Shown here piece after piece: positions 10,002-18,866 of a stretch of DNA of 64,000 nt (position 1 is the first letter of the stretch; the number at the start of each line of letters is the position of its first letter). The translations under genes and the position numbers were made by a program. Under the pieces are notes generated by a model. That model saw only the letters and a program-made list of their open reading frames with translations. It ran no database searches and was not told where the DNA came from. The DNA comes from Alloboseaceae bacterium BT-24-1 (GTDB taxonomy: Bacteria > Pseudomonadota > Alphaproteobacteria > Rhizobiales > Beijerinckiaceae), in the NCBI GenBank assembly GCA_025846845.1, contig JAOYTL010000024.1, forward strand, positions 8,548-72,547, read 5' to 3'.

Positions 10002-10682
10002 TCAGATCCAGTCGCCCCGCGCTGTCTCGGCCGCCTTGCGGATGGCGGCGATGTTGTCGGCATAAGCTGAGGGCCCGCCCTTGAACACCGCCGAGCCGGC
10101 GACCAGCACGTCGGCGCCGGCCTTGACCGCGAGCGGCGCCGTTTCGGGCGTGGCGCCGCCGTCGATCTCGAGCGCGATCGGGCGCTCGCCGATCAGGGCG
10201 CGCACCTGTGCGATCTTGTCGACGACCGAATGGATGAAGCTCTGGCCGCCGAAGCCCGGGTTCACCGTCATCAACAAGATCAGGTCGACATCGCCGATCA
10301 GGGGCTCTGCCGCGCTCGCCGGCGTGCCGGGATTGAGCACGATGCCGGCCTTCTTGCCCTGCGCCTTGATCGCCTGGATCGTGCGATGCGGATGCGGGCC
10401 GGCCTCGACATGGAACGAGATCAGGTCGGCACCGGCCTTGGCGAAGGCCTCGATATAGGGATCGACCGGCGCGATCATCAAATGGACGTCGAAGAACTTC
10501 TTCGTATGGGGTCGGATCGCCTTCAGCACATCGGGGCCGAAGGTGATGTTGGGCACGAAATGCCCGTCCATCACGTCGCAGTGGATCCAGTCCGCGCCGG
10601 CTTCGTCGATGGCGCGGACCTCTTCGCCGAGCTTGGCGAAATCGGCCGAGAGGATGGATGGGGCGATGCGGATCGTGCTCAT
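10002..10682 (-). CDS. rpe: Ribulose-phosphate 3-epimerase
   Basis: This is a 226-residue TIM-barrel epimerase that interconverts ribulose 5-phosphate and xylulose 5-phosphate in the pentose phosphate and Calvin pathways. Typical blocks are APSILSADFAKLGEE, HCDVMDGHFVPN (metal-binding His and Asp), MTVNPGFGGQSFI and the phosphate-binding EIDGG. ATG 10682 gives the standard start MSTIRIAPSILSAD. It stands alone here, with a repeat on its downstream side and a GST gene on its upstream side. Confidence 0.96.
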   Translation of the reverse strand: MSTIRIAPSILSADFAKLGEEVRAIDEAGADWIHCDVMDGHFVPNITFGPDVLKAIRPHTKKFFDVHLMIAPVDPYIEAFAKAGADLISFHVEAGPHPHRTIQAIKAQGKKAGIVLNPGTPASAAEPLIGDVDLILLMTVNPGFGGQSFIHSVVDKIAQVRALIGERPIALEIDGGATPETAPLAVKAGADVLVAGSAVFKGGPSAYADNIAAIRKAAETARGDWI

Positions 10683-10734
10683 GCGGCGTGGTCTAGCGCC
10701 GCTGGATGTGTCCCGCAATCGCGAAAGGCCGCCG

Positions 10735-11412
10735 TCAGGCGCGCTTCAACGGGAATGACAGGCGCCGGTCGGCCTCGGCAATCTCGACGGCGGCCTGGGT
10801 GAAGGCGGGCCGGAGCTTCAGCCGGTCGAACCAGCGCGACAAGCCGTCGAAGGGCGCGAGCGACGGGCCGCCGAGGCGCAACGAGAACAGCACGCTCATG
10901 AACAGGGCGATGTCGGCGATCGAGACGGCATCACCGAAGAAGTCGCGGCCGGCGAGCCGGTCTTCGAGCACGGCATAGTGGTTCTCCAGCGCGCGCTCGG
11001 CGATCAGCGCGTCGGCCTCCTGAGCGAAGCGCCTGGTCTGGTCGGTCGACGGTGGGCTGGTGCGATGCATCAGCGGCTTCAGCGCCTGCAGCATGATCTC
11101 GTCGGCATAGAGCTCGTCGAGCCGGCAGCGGGCGCGGGCGCCGGGGCAGAGCGGGAGGAGCGACGGCTCAGGATAGGCGTCCTCGAGATATTCGAGGATC
11201 ACGGTGGAATCGTAGAGCACCAGCCCGTCATCGTTCATGACCGGGACCTGCTGCTTGGGATTGATGGCGACGACTTCGGGATGCTTCGGATCGTAGCCGG
11301 TCGTCTGGTTGAACGGCACCATGATCCGCTCGAAGGCCAGGCCTTTTTCGCGCAATGCGATCTCGATCTTGCGCGAGAACAGACTGAGCGGCCCCGAATA
11401 GAGCGTGATCAT
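10735..11412 (-). CDS. Glutathione S-transferase family protein (tandem copy 1)
   Basis: This is a 225-residue GST with an N-terminal thioredoxin-like domain that begins ITLYSGPLSLFSRKIEIAL, a QVPVM cis-Pro segment and a DSTVILEYL glutathione-contact motif, then an all-helical domain. It is clearly homologous along its length to the next gene upstream (11574-12245), so the pair arose by tandem duplication. Substrate is unknown. Confidence 0.9.
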   Translation of the reverse strand: MITLYSGPLSLFSRKIEIALREKGLAFERIMVPFNQTTGYDPKHPEVVAINPKQQVPVMNDDGLVLYDSTVILEYLEDAYPEPSLLPLCPGARARCRLDELYADEIMLQALKPLMHRTSPPSTDQTRRFAQEADALIAERALENHYAVLEDRLAGRDFFGDAVSIADIALFMSVLFSLRLGGPSLAPFDGLSRWFDRLKLRPAFTQAAVEIAEADRRLSFPLKRA

Positions 11413-11573
11413 GGCAGGAACTCCGGCTTTGCTTGCAACGATCTTCGCAACTCTTCAGGTCAGCCTGCGTCAGCAGGGATTTCTTTGAGTCGGCGGCCGG
11501 GGCGTTGGCGGGAGTGGCATGGGGTGGCGTGCCTATGCGTTGCCGCCAGCGCAGGGGTCTCCGCCTCCCAGAG

Positions 11574-12245
11574 TTAGAGGCGCTGGAGCGGTAGCGAGAG
11601 CTTGCGGTCCCAATCGGCGATCTCGGTCAGTTGTGTCGCGAAGACGGGACGCGCGCCGACCCGCTCGTACCAGGCCGCGAGCGCCGGCAGGGCGGCGAAT
11701 GACGGCCCGGCCAGCCGGCGGACATAATGCACCATCAGAAACATTCCGATGTCGGCGACGGAAAAGGCGCCGCAGAGATAGGGCTTTTGGCCGAGCGCCG
11801 CTTCGATCTCGACGAAATGGCGCGCCAGCAGGCCTTCGCCCGCCCTGGCCTCACCCTCCGCCTGCTCCAGCTCCGCCTGCGGCAGGCGTTCGCCGTTGCG
11901 GTGGAAGAGCTGGCGCAGTGCGCCGAACACCACTTCGTCGGCGAAGAGCTCGTGCTGGCGGCAGCGCGCCCGCTCGACCGGCGTCGCGGGGTAGAGCGGC
12001 GGCTGCGGATAGGCCTCGTTGAGATATTCGAGGATCAGGGTGGAATCGTAGATCGTCAGCTCGCCATCGACCAGGACCGGCACCTGCCCCTTCGGGTTGG
12101 CGGCAAGTACGTCGGGGTGCTTCGGATTGTAGCCGACCATCTGGTTGAACGGCACCACGACGCGCTCGAAGGGCAGGCCCTTCTCGGCAAGGGCGATCTC
12201 GACCTTGCGGCCGAACAGGCTGAGTGGTCCGGAATAAAGCTTCAT
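11574..12245 (-). CDS. Glutathione S-transferase family protein (tandem copy 2)
   Basis: This is a 223-residue GST paralogous to the gene at 10735-11412; both share LYSGPLSLF-RK, VPFNQ--GY-PKHP and DST-ILEYL. I chose the ATG at 12245, which aligns with the start of its paralog; an in-frame ATG 16 codons upstream would add an unconserved extension. The two copies are separated by 161 bases in which I see nothing coding. Substrate is unknown. Confidence 0.88.
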   Translation of the reverse strand: MKLYSGPLSLFGRKVEIALAEKGLPFERVVVPFNQMVGYNPKHPDVLAANPKGQVPVLVDGELTIYDSTLILEYLNEAYPQPPLYPATPVERARCRQHELFADEVVFGALRQLFHRNGERLPQAELEQAEGEARAGEGLLARHFVEIEAALGQKPYLCGAFSVADIGMFLMVHYVRRLAGPSFAALPALAAWYERVGARPVFATQLTEIADWDRKLSLPLQRL

Positions 12246-12310
12246 TGGTTTCGTCCCCATGCCCCAGCCGTCAAAGCGGCCGGTTGCGGGCAAGCTGGGG
12301 GGTGGTCTGG

Positions 12311-13336
12311 TCAGCCCGCGTCAGCAGGCGCCTCCCTGCGCCTGATCCGCGCCGCGATGCCGCGCAGCAGCCAGGGCAGCAGATAGATCGGGAACTGGGC
12401 CAGCGCGAAATAGAGAAAGGTGGTCGGCGGTACGCCGGCGCCGAGCGCGGCGACCAGCAGGCCCATGTTCCGCTGGCCGGTGCCATAGCCGATCATGAAG
12501 CGCTCGGAGCGGGGAAAGCGGCGCAAGGCCAGCCAGGCGCTGGCCAGGCCGACGGCAGAGACCAGGAAGGCGACGGCGAGGAAGAGCGCGACCTGCCCGG
12601 GCCGCTCCATCGCCGATTTGGTGACACCGTCCATCGCCGCGATGGCGAAGATGAAATACATCAGCACGCCGAAGCCATCGAGATTGGGCTTCAACGCGCG
12701 AATGCGTCCTGCTCCGAGCCAGCGCCTTATGGCGAAGGCGACGACCATGCCGCCGCCGATGAACATGACGAGCCGCAAGGCCAGCGCCATCCGGTCGAGC
12801 GGGACGGCAGCTCCCGCCAGCCAGTCGACCAGGAACGGTGCGATGAGCGGGCTTGCGATCGTGGTGACGATGACGCCGGCGATGATCAGCGAGGGCTCGA
12901 AGCCGTAGAGGATGGCGACTGCGGGCGAGGACATGATCGGCGGCGCCGCGCCCATGATCGCGATGCCGAGCAGGAGGCCGGGATCGAGCGCTTCGCGGCC
13001 GAGCAGCAGGAGGGCGGCGGCGATCAGCAGGGCCGGGACGAACATCAGCCAGAGGCAGGTCAGGATGAGCTTCAGCGGCCGGCGCACGAGGCCGGCGATC
13101 ACGCCGAGATCGGCGCGCATGAACACCACCGTGGTGAAGCAGAAGATCGTGATCGGCAGGAGCGGGCGCGCCGCCGCCGAAAACTGCGGCAAGGCGAGCC
13201 CGAGGAAGATCGAAAGCGCGAAGCCCTGCGTGCCGTAGCGGCCGAGCAGAGCGAGGGCGGAGGCGAGGGCGGCGAGCATCGAAACCGGGAGAGCGAAACG
13301 GGGCGCCACACTGGCCGATCCGGAGGGCGCCGTCAT
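12311..13336 (-). CDS. BASS-type (bile acid:sodium symporter-like) membrane transporter
   Basis: This is a 341-residue inner-membrane protein with about nine to ten hydrophobic helices. Its fold features match the sodium/bile acid symporter superfamily: a central IMGAAPPIMSSPAVA block resembling the crossover helix motif and a late GYGTGQRNMGLL block resembling the second one. The substrate cannot be read from sequence; relatives carry organic anions. It runs opposite to the FAD oxidase gene at 13626 and is not closely similar to the second BASS gene at 14877. Confidence 0.75.
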   Translation of the reverse strand: MTAPSGSASVAPRFALPVSMLAALASALALLGRYGTQGFALSIFLGLALPQFSAAARPLLPITIFCFTTVVFMRADLGVIAGLVRRPLKLILTCLWLMFVPALLIAAALLLLGREALDPGLLLGIAIMGAAPPIMSSPAVAILYGFEPSLIIAGVIVTTIASPLIAPFLVDWLAGAAVPLDRMALALRLVMFIGGGMVVAFAIRRWLGAGRIRALKPNLDGFGVLMYFIFAIAAMDGVTKSAMERPGQVALFLAVAFLVSAVGLASAWLALRRFPRSERFMIGYGTGQRNMGLLVAALGAGVPPTTFLYFALAQFPIYLLPWLLRGIAARIRRREAPADAG

Positions 13337-13365
13337 CCGGCATGGGCGCAGGGCGCTCCAGCGTC

Positions 13366-13435
13366 ATTGCGAGTGCCATAGGCTGAAGTCGTCCTGCCGG
13401 AACGAGTCTCTCCCGGAATCCGCGTCGCTCGCAAT
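13366..13435. repeat. Intergenic inverted repeat
   Basis: ATTGCGAG (13366-13373) and CTCGCAAT (13428-13435) are perfect inverted ends around a region with TGCCGGAA and CCCGGAAT. It resembles a small dispersed palindromic element. The rest of 13337-13625 holds no gene that I can support and presumably the promoters of the two divergent genes. Confidence 0.5.
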
Positions 13436-13625
13436 CTATGTCGTCACCGGTCGCAGAAAATTGCGCACGACCAGCCTGCCTGATCGGTAATCCTGCTGCA
13501 TTGCAGCAAGTGGGGCAGAAGCTACGAAACTTTGCCGGTTATGCCGCAATATTCCACACAAGAGCTGACAGCGCTGCGCTCGGCGCTATTCTTGCAGGAG
13601 GGGAAGGCTGGCGGAGGCAGGTTGG

Positions 13626-14873
13626 ATGCGCACGGACGCGATCGTTGTTGGGGCGGGCATCGTCGGGATTTCGGTGGCGCTGCATCTGCAGAAAGCCGGC
13701 CGCTCGGTGCTGCTGGTCGATCGCGGCCAGCCCGGCGGCGAGACCAGCTATGGCAATGCCGGTTTGATCCAGCGCGAGGGCGTCTACCCCTACGGCTTTC
13801 CGCATGATTTCGGTGCGCTCATCCGCTATGCGATGAACAACACCATCGACGCGCATTATCACTGGAATGCGATCCCGAAGCTCGCGCCGTTTCTGTGGTC
13901 GTACTGGATGCATTCGCGCGCCTCGCAGCATGAGGCGATCGCCCACAAATACGCGACCCTGATCGAGCATTGCGTGACCGAGCACGATGCGCTGGCGCAG
14001 GAAGCCGGCGCAACCGACCTGCTCCGCCGCAAGGGTTGGATGAAGGTGTTCCGCACGCCCTTCGAGCAGGAGACCCGGCTGGCGGAAGCAGCGCGCTGGA
14101 AGCGCGATTACGGCCTGAACCATCGCGCCCTCGATGCTGCAGCCTTGCGGATCGAGGAACCGCATCTCGACCAGAGCCTGATCGGCGGACTGCACTGGAC
14201 CGACCCGGTGACGGTGATCGACCCGCTCGGCCTGTCCAAGGCCTATCTGGCGCTGTTTGAAAAACTCGGCGGGCGCGTCGCGCAGGGCGATGCCGGGACG
14301 CTGGCGCAGGACGGCGACCGCTGGAGCGTGACGCTGGCTGATGGCACCAAGGCGCTCGGCATGGACGCTGTCGTCGCGCTCGGCCCCTGGGCCGACGTGC
14401 TGACGCGCCGGCTCGGCTATCATCTGCCGCTTGCGGTCAAGCGCGGCTATCACATGCACTACAAGCCGCTCGGCAATGCCGTGCTGAACCATCCGGTGCT
14501 CGACACCGAGCGCGGCTATTTCCTGGCGCCGATGCGCCAGGGCGTGCGCCTCACCACCGGGGCCGAGTTCGCCAATCGCGATGCACCGAAGACGCCGGTG
14601 CAGCTCGCGCGCGCCGAGCCGATCGCCAGGACGCTGTTCCCGCTCGGCGAGCGGCTCGATGCCGAGCCCTGGCTCGGCAACCGGCCGTGCACGCCCGACA
14701 TGATGCCGATCATCGGTCCGGCCCCGAAGCACCGGAACCTGTGGTTCTCCTTCGGCCACGCCCATCACGGGCTGACGCTGGCGGCGGTGACCGGGCGCAT
14801 GGTCGCCGAGATGGTCAGCGGCCAGAAGGTCTTCGTCGATCCGACGCCGTTCGCGCCGGCGCGCTTCGGCTGA
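13626..14873 (+). CDS. FAD-dependent oxidoreductase, D-amino-acid dehydrogenase (DadA)-like
   Basis: This is a 415-residue flavoenzyme of the DAO superfamily. The FAD-binding motif GAGIVG is at residues 9-14, followed by LLVDRGQPGGETSYGNAG, which is the DadA-like contact loop. The C-terminal RPCTPDMMPIIGPAP and FSFGHAHHGLTLA blocks are family hallmarks. It likely oxidises a D-amino or N-substituted amino acid. The stop lies only three bases from the end of the convergent BASS gene. A second member of the family sits at 16369-17601. Confidence 0.85.
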   Translation: MRTDAIVVGAGIVGISVALHLQKAGRSVLLVDRGQPGGETSYGNAGLIQREGVYPYGFPHDFGALIRYAMNNTIDAHYHWNAIPKLAPFLWSYWMHSRASQHEAIAHKYATLIEHCVTEHDALAQEAGATDLLRRKGWMKVFRTPFEQETRLAEAARWKRDYGLNHRALDAAALRIEEPHLDQSLIGGLHWTDPVTVIDPLGLSKAYLALFEKLGGRVAQGDAGTLAQDGDRWSVTLADGTKALGMDAVVALGPWADVLTRRLGYHLPLAVKRGYHMHYKPLGNAVLNHPVLDTERGYFLAPMRQGVRLTTGAEFANRDAPKTPVQLARAEPIARTLFPLGERLDAEPWLGNRPCTPDMMPIIGPAPKHRNLWFSFGHAHHGLTLAAVTGRMVAEMVSGQKVFVDPTPFAPARFG

Positions 14874-14876
14874 GTC

Positions 14877-15749
14877 TCAGGCGGCCTGTGGCGTTGCGCT
14901 CCGGCGCAGCAGCCAGACGGCGAAGGCCGAGGCTGTCACATACATGACCAGGCTGTAGATGCCGGGCACTACGGCTGCAGCCGGGTTCCGCAGCACGTTG
15001 AGCGCGATGAAGATCGCCAGCGCCGCATTGTGGATGCCGATCTCCATGGCGATTGCCACCGCCTGCCCTTTCGGCAGGCGCAGCGCCAACGGAGCGAGAT
15101 AGCCGGCCAGCATGCTGACGAGGTTGAAAGCGAGGCAAGCTCCGCCCACCGCAATCAGGCTCGGCAAGAGTGCCTTGCGTTCCATGTAGATTGCGATCGC
15201 GATCAGGGCGACGAGCACGAGGATCGAGAAGAGCTTGATCGGTTTCTCGGCGCTCCGGGCGAAGTGCTCAGCCTTCGCCCGGAGCAGCATGCCGATGGCG
15301 ACCGGGATCAGGATGATGGCGGCGACCTCGACGACCTTGCGGTGTGGCGGCGGCACATACTGGCCGGCGCCCAGGAAATAGTCGAGCGAGAGGTCGAGCA
15401 CGATCGGCAGGGTGAGCAGGCAGAGCAGGCTGTTGACCGCTGTCAGGGTGATGTTGAGCGCGACGTCGCCGCGGGCGAGATGGCTGTAGATATTGGCCGT
15501 CGCCCCGCCCGGCGCGGCCGCGAGCAGCATCAGGCCGACGGCATGATCGGGCGAGAGCTTCAGCCAGATCGCGATCGCGAAGGCGGCGAGCGGCAGCAGC
15601 AGGACCTGGAGGAACAGGCCGAAGCCGACGGCGAGCGGATAGCGCGCGACGCGGCGGAAATCCTCGAGCGACAGGCTCAGACCCAGCCCGAGCATGACGA
15701 TGCCGATGGCGAGCGGCAGCAGCAGATCGGTCAGGATCGAAGCCTGCAT
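14877..15749 (-). CDS. Bile acid:sodium symporter family (BASS) transporter
   Basis: This is a 290-residue membrane protein with about nine hydrophobic helices. The BASS crossover motifs are clear: LLAAAPGGATANIYSHLARGDVALN in the first half, and EIGIHNAALAIFIA in the second half, which carry the sodium-site residues in characterised members. Substrate is unknown; homologs move bile acids, pyruvate, pantoate or other organic anions. It lies between two DadA-like oxidase genes, so a carboxylate related to amino-acid catabolism is a reasonable guess. Confidence 0.9.
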   Translation of the reverse strand: MQASILTDLLLPLAIGIVMLGLGLSLSLEDFRRVARYPLAVGFGLFLQVLLLPLAAFAIAIWLKLSPDHAVGLMLLAAAPGGATANIYSHLARGDVALNITLTAVNSLLCLLTLPIVLDLSLDYFLGAGQYVPPPHRKVVEVAAIILIPVAIGMLLRAKAEHFARSAEKPIKLFSILVLVALIAIAIYMERKALLPSLIAVGGACLAFNLVSMLAGYLAPLALRLPKGQAVAIAMEIGIHNAALAIFIALNVLRNPAAAVVPGIYSLVMYVTASAFAVWLLRRSATPQAA

Positions 15750-15880
15750 GCGCGTTTCCCCTTGTCGGCATTTCTATGCCTTAGGGTCAGGCTAGTTGAG
15801 GAAGAGCGGCTACGCCACTGAGACGATAGACTCTTGTCTGGAAAGGTTTTCCGATTCTTTCGGCGATCCCGGACCTAACG

Positions 15881-16291
15881 TTAGAACGAGGCGCAGGCCG
15901 GCTTGAGGATCAGCCCGACTGATTGCTGGCTGAAGCTGCGTTTGTAGGCCTCGGTGATGGCGGCGAGCTTCTCGCGACTCCCGGCCTCGTCAGACGTTGC
16001 GATCAGCACGAGCTTGCTCGGTTCGCGGATCAGCCTGCCGCGTTCGCGGTCACGATATTGCCCGCTGGCGTCGAGGATGGTGAGCCCGTCGGGGAAGCGC
16101 GGCGTCACCTCCGCATCGACGAAGCTGCGGAAGGCGGCTTCGCTGACGCCGACGTGATCGCCGATCTTGCGGCCGAAGAGCAGTTCCGCCGAGAGCATGG
16201 CCTGCTGGCCGGGCGCGCAGGCCTGCGGTGCGAAGCTGGCGCAGCCAGCGAGCGAGCCCGCCAGAAGGAGCGCAAAGCCGAGTCGGATCAT
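15881..16291 (-). CDS. DUF3574 lipoprotein
   Basis: This is a 136-residue secreted protein with a lipoprotein signal: a hydrophobic stretch ending in the lipobox LAGC, so the mature protein would start at Cys17 and be membrane-anchored. The remainder matches the DUF3574 family (AELLFGR, VTPRFPDGLTILDASGQYRD, SVGLILKPACASF). Function is unknown. It stands alone between the BASS gene and the second FAD oxidase. Confidence 0.85.
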   Translation of the reverse strand: MIRLGFALLLAGSLAGCASFAPQACAPGQQAMLSAELLFGRKIGDHVGVSEAAFRSFVDAEVTPRFPDGLTILDASGQYRDRERGRLIREPSKLVLIATSDEAGSREKLAAITEAYKRSFSQQSVGLILKPACASF

Positions 16292-16368
16292 GGCGTTGTT
16301 CCTGCGGGCTGAGAGGTCTATTCAGCCGTTTGAAGAACTGATTCAAGCCTAGCGCCAGTACGCTCCTT

Positions 16369-17601
16369 TCAGAAGCGCTGCGGGCTGAAATGGCTGAGGT
16401 CGATCGCGGGTTGGCGGCCGGCGATCAGCGCGGCGACGAGATCGGCCGTCGCGGTCGACTGGGTCATGCCGTAATGGCCGTGGCCGAAAGCGTAGACGAC
16501 ATTGGGATTGCGGCTCGCCTTGCCGATCACCGGCAGCGAATCCGGCAGCGACGGGCGAAAGCCCATCCATAGGCGGCCGCGGTCGAAGGCCGGCAGCCCG
16601 TCGACCAGTGTCGCGGCCTTGTCGTAGAGCGCCTTGGTGCGGGCATGGTTCGGCACTGCGTGCAAGCCGCCGAACTCGACCGCGCCGCCGATGCGCAGGC
16701 CGCTTTCGAGGGGCGTCATGACGAAGCCGTGGTCCTTGAAACCGACCGGGCGGCTGGTCAGGCCGGTGACGCCCGGGAAGCTGACATTGTAGCCGCGCTC
16801 GGTGTCGAGCGGGATGTTGTCACCCATCGCCGCCGCCAGCGGCTTCGACCAGGCACCGGCCGCGACGACGACGCGATCGACGACGCGCTGCCAGCCGTTC
16901 GGGCCGATCAGGGCAGGGCGCTCGCCCACCGAGATGTTGTCGACCTCAGCCTTCTCGAATGTGGCGCCGCGCGCCAGAGCCGCCTCGAAGAGCGCCATGG
17001 TGAGGGCGAGCGGGTCGCTGATATGGGCGGCGTCGGGGTGGAAGGCGGCGCCGGCAAAGCGATTCTTCAGCGCCGGCTCCATCTGGCGCAGTTCCTGTGG
17101 CTGCAGCATGTCGACGGCGATGCCGGCGGCGCGCTGGCGCCGGGCGAGCTCCTCGAGATGCGGGCCGTCCTTTGCATCGCCATAGGCGTAGAGCGCGCCG
17201 CGGCGGTGGATGTGCCCGCCGAGCCCGGCCTTCTCGGCGCGTGCCAGCCAGGCCGGCAGCGCCAGCTGCTGGATGGCGATGATTCCCGCGATCGAGCGCT
17301 CATAGGCGGCGGGGCGCGCTGCTAGCAGGAAGCGCGCCAGCCAGGGCAGCAGTTGCGGGAGATAGCCGAGGCGGATCGTCAGTGGCCCAAGCGGATCGAG
17401 CAGGAAACCCGGCACCTTGCGCAGCATGTTCGGGCTAGCGATCGGCAGCACGTCGGTATGCGCAATGATGCCGGCATTGCCGCGCGAGGGGCCGAAGGCT
17501 GGCCCCTCCTTGTCGACGAGCAGGACCTCGTGGCCCTCGTCGAGCAAAGCGTGGGCGGTGGCCGTGCCGACGATGCCGGCGCCGATGATCGCGATCTTCA
17601 T
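16369..17601 (-). CDS. FAD-dependent oxidoreductase, D-amino-acid dehydrogenase (DadA)-like
   Basis: This is a 410-residue flavoenzyme of the same superfamily as 13626-14873. The FAD motif GAGIVG is at residues 7-12, then LLVDKEGPAFGPSRGNAG; late blocks GFRPSLPDSLPVIGKA and YAFGHGHYGMTQS are family hallmarks. Its start overlaps the cupin stop (ATGA), so the two genes are translationally coupled. The GntR regulator is divergent from this pair, with a perfect palindrome between them, so regulation by that protein is likely. Substrate is unknown, probably a D-amino or N-alkyl amino acid. Confidence 0.87.
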   Translation of the reverse strand: MKIAIIGAGIVGTATAHALLDEGHEVLLVDKEGPAFGPSRGNAGIIAHTDVLPIASPNMLRKVPGFLLDPLGPLTIRLGYLPQLLPWLARFLLAARPAAYERSIAGIIAIQQLALPAWLARAEKAGLGGHIHRRGALYAYGDAKDGPHLEELARRQRAAGIAVDMLQPQELRQMEPALKNRFAGAAFHPDAAHISDPLALTMALFEAALARGATFEKAEVDNISVGERPALIGPNGWQRVVDRVVVAAGAWSKPLAAAMGDNIPLDTERGYNVSFPGVTGLTSRPVGFKDHGFVMTPLESGLRIGGAVEFGGLHAVPNHARTKALYDKAATLVDGLPAFDRGRLWMGFRPSLPDSLPVIGKASRNPNVVYAFGHGHYGMTQSTATADLVAALIAGRQPAIDLSHFSPQRF

Positions 17602-17924
17602 GTCGTGGGCAGGAGCTTGAGCGCCGCCGGCTGCTTCACCTCGATCTCGACGAAGGCGATCGGGTGGGCTGAGCCGTTCATCACGTCGTGCTGGATGCCG
17701 GCCTGGCGCATATAGGCCTGGCCCTGGGCCAGCGGCACGTCGGTCTCCTTGGCGCCGTCATGGATGCGCAAGGTGCCGGCGACCAGCATGATCACGAAAT
17801 AGGGCCAGCCATGGCTGTGCCAGCCGGTCACTGCGCCCGGTTCGAAATCCCAGCGCGTGATCCGGACCGTGTCGTCGTCCTGCTGGAGCGTGGCGACGGC
17901 GGGGATCGTGCAGGCGAACGCCAT
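17598..17924 (-). CDS. Small cupin-domain protein
   Basis: This is a 108-residue single-domain cupin. It has the first cupin motif (GWHSHGWPYFVIMLVAGTL, with metal-type His residues) and a weaker second motif (QAGIQHDVMNGS). I chose ATG 17924 because GGAGG lies five bases upstream of it; an ATG at 17936 has no ribosome site. It may be a metal-dependent isomerase or a sensor of the substrate handled by the coupled FAD oxidase. It is the first gene after the GntR-type palindrome. Confidence 0.82.
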   Translation of the reverse strand: MAFACTIPAVATLQQDDDTVRITRWDFEPGAVTGWHSHGWPYFVIMLVAGTLRIHDGAKETDVPLAQGQAYMRQAGIQHDVMNGSAHPIAFVEIEVKQPAALKLLPTT

Positions 17925-17996
17925 GTCGGCCTCCATTCGCGGGATCTTAACCGCGGATCGGCCGGCTTGCCTGCCTTGCGGTCTTGTTGAAAGTTC

Positions 17997-18006
17997 TGAT
18001 ATATCA
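17997..18006. promoter_or_regulatory. Palindrome TGATATATCA in the cupin/gntR divergent promoter
   Basis: This perfect 10-bp palindrome sits 73 bases upstream of the cupin start and 38 bases upstream of the gntR start. A nine-of-ten copy occurs at 18754-18763, after gntR and before the flavin reductase gene. GntR-family regulators bind short palindromes in their own promoters, so this is a good operator candidate. Confidence 0.55.
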
Positions 18007-18043
18007 ATGGTATCCGGTGCGTCAAGCATCGCTGGTGCCGCCC

Positions 18044-18730
18044 ATGCCCGAGAATGCCCGCATTTCCGGCGAGGATGCCGTCGGCGTTCGTGCCAACGCC
18101 AGCCTGTCCGATCTGGCCTATCGCCGCCTCGAAGAGGCGATCGTCACCCTGTCCCTCCGGCCGGGAGCGGTGCTGACCGAAGCGCAGATGATCGAGCTCG
18201 TCGGGGTCGGCCGTACCCCGGTGCGGGAAGCGCTGATCAGGCTGGCGCAGCAGGGGCTTGTCGAGATTCTGCCGCGCAAGGGCGTCGTGGTCACGGCCAT
18301 CGACGCGATCGACGTGATGGCGGCGCTCGACGCCCGGGAAGTTCTGGAGCGCCTGATCGCGACGGAGGCGGCGAAACGGGCCGGCCCGGCCGAGCGCAGC
18401 GCCATCCTCGCCAAGGCGCGGGCGATGCGCGAGGCGGCGCAGGCGGACGACGTCAACGCTTACATGCGCCTCGACAAGGAGCTCGATACGCTGGTCGCGG
18501 CTGCGGCGCGCAGCCCCTATGCCAGCCGCGCCGTCGAGCCGTTGCAGGCGCTGATCCGCCGCGCCTGGTATTTCTTCGACCGGCAGATCGATCTCGGACC
18601 GGCGGCGAGCCACCATGTGACCCTGGCCCAGGCGCTGGTAGCGGGCGAACCTGCCGCCGCGGCGGATGCCAGCGATGCGCTGATGCGCCATCTGCGCAGC
18701 GGGTTGATGGCTGCGCTGCAGCGCGAATGA
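18044..18730 (+). CDS. GntR family transcriptional regulator, FCD (FadR-type) subfamily
   Basis: This is a 228-residue regulator. Residues 20-85 form a GntR winged helix (LSDLAYRRLEEAIVTLSLRPG, then GVGRTPVREALIRLAQQGLVE), and the rest is an all-helical FCD ligand-binding domain. It is divergent from the cupin/oxidase pair and probably controls them. ATG 18044 is used; weaker upstream starts exist but would run through the palindrome. The ligand cannot be predicted, though acidic metabolites are common for this subfamily. Confidence 0.9.
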   Translation: MPENARISGEDAVGVRANASLSDLAYRRLEEAIVTLSLRPGAVLTEAQMIELVGVGRTPVREALIRLAQQGLVEILPRKGVVVTAIDAIDVMAALDAREVLERLIATEAAKRAGPAERSAILAKARAMREAAQADDVNAYMRLDKELDTLVAAAARSPYASRAVEPLQALIRRAWYFFDRQIDLGPAASHHVTLAQALVAGEPAAAADASDALMRHLRSGLMAALQRE

Positions 18731-18753
18731 GCTGGGCTATCAACTGGCGGCGG

Positions 18754-18763
18754 TGATATATCT
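18754..18763. promoter_or_regulatory. Second copy of the GntR-type palindrome (TGATATATCT)
   Basis: It matches the site at 17997-18006 at nine of ten positions and lies 104 bases upstream of the flavin reductase gene. If bound, it would place that gene under the same regulator. Confidence 0.4.
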
Positions 18764-18866
18764 TAACCTTGCGCCGGAAAGGGCCGTTATGTCGGCAATT
18801 GCTGAAACTGGCCTTTTACCCCTGCGTGCTTAGATAAAGCGCAGTATCCTGGCGCAGAGTTGGGCG

